Source: Solirubrobacterales bacterium (GTDB taxonomy: Bacteria; Actinomycetota; Thermoleophilia; Solirubrobacterales; Solirubrobacteraceae). From it: a stretch of 8,309 bases of DNA. The notes under the pieces are model-generated. The model worked only from the letters and a program-made list of their open reading frames with translations, was not told the origin of the DNA and searched no databases. Below, piece after piece: positions 5,746 through 8,309 of this stretch. The stretch lies in contig JACCYI010000364.1 in NCBI GenBank assembly GCA_013696535.1, forward strand, positions 1 to 8,309, given 5' to 3'. Position numbers and translations under genes: made by a program. Every line of letters begins with the position of its first letter. The stretch's first letter is position 1.

Positions 5746-6135
5746 ATGGCCGACGCCAGCTATCCCGACGACCTCAAGTACCACCCCGAGCATGACTGGG
5801 TCCGGCTGTCAGACGACGGGACCGCCACGTTCGGCATCACGTGGTTCGCCCAGGAGGCGCTCGGTGAGCTCGTCTTCTTCGATCCGCCCGAAGTCGGCAA
5901 GCGGGTCTCCAAGGACGAGCCGTACGCCGAGGTGGAGTCCGTGAAGGCCGTCTCGGATGTCATCGCCCCGCTGTCTGGCGAGATCGTCGAAGTCAACGGC
6001 GCACTCGGTGACGCGCCAGAGACCATCAACGACGACCCTTACGAAGGCGGGTGGATGGTCAAGGTGCGCCTTTCGGACGTACAGGAGGTGGATGTCCTCA
6101 TGGATGCCGCCGCCTACCAGGAGACCTTGTCCTAG
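5746..6135 (+). CDS. gcvH: Glycine cleavage system H protein GcvH (lipoyl carrier)
   Basis: GcvH carries the lipoyl arm that shuttles the aminomethyl intermediate from the P protein to the T protein and is reoxidised by the L protein. The 129-residue product has the normal length. It opens with YPDDLKYHPEHDWVRL (residues 6-21), continues with FGITWFAQEALGELVFFDPPEVG, and contains the lipoylation motif ESVKAVSD with K67 as the modified lysine, followed by APLSGEIVEVN and NDDPYEGGWMVKV. Family members usually have GIT-DYAQ where this protein has GITWFAQ, a mild substitution. The ATG directly follows the gcvT TGA stop, and a strong AAGGAG sits 9 nt upstream. The stop TAG directly abuts the gcvPA ATG. 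Translation of T, H and P subunits is therefore probably coupled, suiting a fixed stoichiometric complex. Lipoylation enzymes are not in the window. Confidence 0.98.
   Translation: MADASYPDDLKYHPEHDWVRLSDDGTATFGITWFAQEALGELVFFDPPEVGKRVSKDEPYAEVESVKAVSDVIAPLSGEIVEVNGALGDAPETINDDPYEGGWMVKVRLSDVQEVDVLMDAAAYQETLS
6119..6123 (+). promoter_or_regulatory. Shine-Dalgarno for gcvPA
   Basis: AGGAG lies within the end of gcvH, 12 nt before the gcvPA ATG. The spacing is a little long but it is the only purine tract that supports the abutting start. Confidence 0.45.
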
Positions 6136-7506
6136 ATGAGCCGTTACACCTCCGCCACCGACGACGACCGCGAGCAGATGCTCGCGGCGATCGGCGTGTC
6201 GTCCGTCGAAGAGCTGTTCGCCGACATCCCGGCTTCGGTTCGCCTCGACCGTCCGCTGGACATCGCGCCCGGCAGGCCCGAGCAGGAGGTGTACGGCTAC
6301 CTGCGCGATCTCGCCGCGCGCAACGTCTCCACCGAAGATGAGGTCTCCTTTCTCGGCGCCGGCATGTACGACCACTACGTGCCGTCGATCGTCGACTCGA
6401 TCACGAGCCGGTCGGAGTTCCTGACGCCCTACACGCCGTACCAGCCCGAGATCTCCCAAGGCGGGCTTCAGGTCATGTTCGAGTACCAGACCGCCATCTC
6501 AGAGCTCACGGGCCTGCCGGTCTCCAACGCGGCGGTCTATGAAGGCCCGAGCGCCGTAGCCGCGGCGGGGTACATGGCGCGGCTGCAGAACAAGCGGTCG
6601 AGGTTCCTGGTCTCCCGCGGACTTCACCCGCACGCCCGCGAGACGCTCGAGACGACGGCTCAGGGCTTTGGCGCCACGGTGGAGGAGATCCCACTGCTCG
6701 GCGGCGTCACGGACCCGGAGGCGCTGAGCGAGGCGATCTCCGACGACGTAGCCGCGGTCTTCCTGGCGCAGCCCAACTTCCTTGGAGCGGTGGAAGATCT
6801 CGAGGAGCTCGCTCCGGTGGCGAGAGCGACCGGCTCCATGCTCATCGTCGCCGCCGACCCCCTCACCCTCGGGGTCCTCCGGGCGCCCGGCGACTTCGAC
6901 GTCGACATCTGCGTCGGAGAAGGCCAGACGCTCGGCAACCGCCTGGACTTCGGTGGGCCGTCGTTCGGCTTCTTCGCGGCTCAGGAGGCCTACCTGCGCA
7001 AGATGCCGGGCCGCATCTCGGGGGAGACCACCGACGTCGATGGGCGCCGGGGCTTCGTGCTCACCCTTCAGACCCGCGAGCAGCACATCCGGCGTGAGAA
7101 GGCCACCTCGAACATCTGCACGGCGCAGGCGCTCAACGCACTGGCCGGTGTGATCTATCTGAGCTGGCTGGGCCGCCGCGGTATCGTCGAGATCGGCGAG
7201 CTCATGCTGCAGCGCACGGCCTACGCCCGCTCCGAGCTCGCGGGTGTCGACGGAATCGAGCTCCTGCACGAGCAGCCGGTCGTGCGGGAGTTCGCGGTCG
7301 AGCTCGACGCGCCGGTGTCCAAGGTGGTCGAGCGGTGCGCCATCGCCGGGGTCAACCCGGGCTACGCGCTCGGAAGGGACTATCCGGAATGGGAGAACGG
7401 GCTGCTCGTCGCCCTGACTGAGCAGCGTTCCCGGGCGGATATCGACCGGTTGGTCACCGTGCTGGGCGCGGCCGTCGCCGCCGAGCGGACGGGGGTGGCG
7501 GCGTGA
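6136..7506 (+). CDS. gcvPA: Glycine dehydrogenase (decarboxylating) subunit 1, GcvPA
   Basis: GcvPA is the N-terminal-half subunit of the split P protein; with GcvPB it decarboxylates glycine using PLP and loads the aminomethyl group onto GcvH. The 456-residue product matches the usual 440-460. Recognisable blocks are FLGAGMYDHYVPSIVDSI (72-89), FLTPYTPYQPEISQGGLQVMFEYQT (95-119), a GEGQTLGNRLDFGGPSFGFF stretch, MPGRISGETTDVDGRRGF and the near-invariant TREQHIRREKATSNICTAQALNAL (about 313-336). The segment usually written YDGAS/T is YEGPSA here (135-140), a variant worth noting but in a subunit that does not carry the PLP lysine. The ATG abuts the gcvH stop. The TGA stop overlaps the gcvPB GTG by 4 nt. 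The first 10 residues are poorly conserved, so a slightly later start cannot be fully excluded. Confidence 0.97.
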   Translation: MSRYTSATDDDREQMLAAIGVSSVEELFADIPASVRLDRPLDIAPGRPEQEVYGYLRDLAARNVSTEDEVSFLGAGMYDHYVPSIVDSITSRSEFLTPYTPYQPEISQGGLQVMFEYQTAISELTGLPVSNAAVYEGPSAVAAAGYMARLQNKRSRFLVSRGLHPHARETLETTAQGFGATVEEIPLLGGVTDPEALSEAISDDVAAVFLAQPNFLGAVEDLEELAPVARATGSMLIVAADPLTLGVLRAPGDFDVDICVGEGQTLGNRLDFGGPSFGFFAAQEAYLRKMPGRISGETTDVDGRRGFVLTLQTREQHIRREKATSNICTAQALNALAGVIYLSWLGRRGIVEIGELMLQRTAYARSELAGVDGIELLHEQPVVREFAVELDAPVSKVVERCAIAGVNPGYALGRDYPEWENGLLVALTEQRSRADIDRLVTVLGAAVAAERTGVAA

Positions 7507-8309
7507 GCGCCGCGGTCGACGACAACCGGCTCCATGGTGATCCGGGCATCGAGAGCTTCGAGCCCGATGCGGAGCCGCGCGTGAGCATCACGGAGACCCC
7601 GATGCAGCGCGATCGCGCACGGACGATCTTCGAGAAGTCCCATCCCGGACGACGAGCCTTCGTCGCGCCCGAGCTCGACGTCGATGCCCGGCCGCTGGAC
7701 GAGCTGCTGCCCGAGCGGATGCGCCGCTCGGAGCCGCCCCGGCTGCCCGAGATCGCCGAGCCCGAGATCGTCCGCCACTACAACCGGCTCTCCAAGCGCA
7801 ACTTCGATCTCGACACGGGCTTCTATCCGCTCGGCTCGTGCACGATGAAGCACAACCCGAAGCTGCACGAGCGGGTTGCCGCCCTCCCCGGCAACGCCCG
7901 TCTGCACCCGCTGCAGAATCCCGAGCGCTCCCAGGGCGCGCTGCAGCTCATGTACGAGCTCCAGGTGGCGCTGGGGGAAGTCGCGGGTCTCCCGCACGTC
8001 TCGCTGCACCCTTCGGCCGGCTCCCACGGCGAGCTGGCCGGCGTGCTGCTCACCCGGGCTTACCACGAGGACCGCGGTGATCAACGCACCAAGGTGTTGA
8101 CCCCCGACACGGCACACGGCACCAACCCGGCGACCGTCACGATGGCGGGCTACGAGGTGGTCAAGGTCGGAACGAACGCCGACGGCGGCGTCGACGTCGA
8201 CGACCTGCGTGCCAAGACGGACGGTCAGGTGGCGTGCCTGATGCTCACCAACCCGAACACGCTCGGGCTCTTCGACCGCAACATCGAGGAGATCGCGTCC
8301 ATCGTGCAC
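7503..8309 (+). CDS. gcvPB: Glycine dehydrogenase (decarboxylating) subunit 2, GcvPB (3' end outside window)
   Basis: GcvPB is the C-terminal-half subunit of the split P protein and carries the PLP-binding lysine. The frame is open from GTG at 7503 to the window end (269 codons, no stop). Conserved blocks are FEKSHPGRRAF (43-53), LPEIAEPEIVRHYNRLS (81-97), DTGFYPLGSCTMKHNPK (104-120), LHPLQNPERSQGALQLMYELQ (134-154), SLHPSAGSHGELAG (167-180), RAYHEDRGDQRTKVLTPDTAHGTNPAT (185-211) and LMLTNPNTLGLFDRNIEEIA (246-265). The PLP lysine normally follows within a few dozen residues, so it lies beyond the window and cannot be checked. The GTG start overlaps the gcvPA stop by 4 nt. About 40 acidic, unconserved residues precede the family core; in-frame GTG 7581 and ATG 7602 are alternative starts that would shorten this extension by 26 or 33 residues. 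Confidence 0.96.
   Translation, partial: MSAAVDDNRLHGDPGIESFEPDAEPRVSITETPMQRDRARTIFEKSHPGRRAFVAPELDVDARPLDELLPERMRRSEPPRLPEIAEPEIVRHYNRLSKRNFDLDTGFYPLGSCTMKHNPKLHERVAALPGNARLHPLQNPERSQGALQLMYELQVALGEVAGLPHVSLHPSAGSHGELAGVLLTRAYHEDRGDQRTKVLTPDTAHGTNPATVTMAGYEVVKVGTNADGGVDVDDLRAKTDGQVACLMLTNPNTLGLFDRNIEEIASIVH

Noticed and set aside
7380..8309. Antisense open frame of more than 300 codons opposite gcvPA/gcvPB
   Set aside because: The + strand encodes clear GcvPB motifs throughout; the antisense product resembles no family I recognise.

Overview
The window is a compact, GC-rich stretch of bacterial chromosome in which every confident gene lies on the + strand. In order they are: the 3' end of murC, ftsQ, ftsZ, a membrane-anchored GGDEF + HD-GYP cyclic-di-GMP protein, then the glycine cleavage genes gcvT, gcvH, gcvPA (subunit 1) and gcvPB (subunit 2, cut by the window end). 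No rRNA, tRNA, CRISPR array, IS element or phage gene is visible.

The organism is most likely an actinomycete-type bacterium. The order murC-ftsQ-ftsZ without ftsA is typical of Actinomycetota, and the FtsZ sequence and its D/PPF(L/M)R tail resemble actinobacterial FtsZ. The two-subunit glycine dehydrogenase (gcvPA + gcvPB), instead of the single chain used by Mycobacterium and Streptomyces, together with the GGDEF/HD-GYP protein, points to a deep-branching class such as Thermoleophilia or Rubrobacteria. That placement is an inference from remembered family patterns, not a search result.

Region 1 (1-2566) is the end of a division and cell wall (dcw) cluster. murC and ftsQ overlap by 4 nt, so they are probably translationally coupled. 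ftsQ and ftsZ are separated by 176 bp, the only sizeable gap in the window. This gap carries two inverted repeats, a good sigma70-type promoter (TTGACA, 18 bp, TAACGT) and small hairpins in the predicted ftsZ leader, so ftsZ probably has its own regulated transcription.

Region 2 (2567-4616) places a c-di-GMP turnover gene directly downstream of ftsZ, where many actinobacteria carry pgeF/yggS/sepF. Its ten or so membrane helices are followed by an apparently active GGDEF domain and an apparently active HD-GYP domain, so one polypeptide could both make and degrade c-di-GMP.

Region 3 (4617-8309) is a tightly packed glycine cleavage operon. gcvT/gcvH and gcvH/gcvPA abut with no gap, and gcvPA/gcvPB overlap by 4 nt. 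T, H and P proteins together (with the L protein, not seen here) oxidise glycine to CO2, NH3, NADH and methylene-tetrahydrofolate. No glycine riboswitch fits before gcvT because only 22 bp separate it from the previous gene.

I see no strong candidate for an entirely new system. The points most worth checking are the ftsZ control region, the c-di-GMP gene next to ftsZ, and a perfect hairpin inside gcvT.
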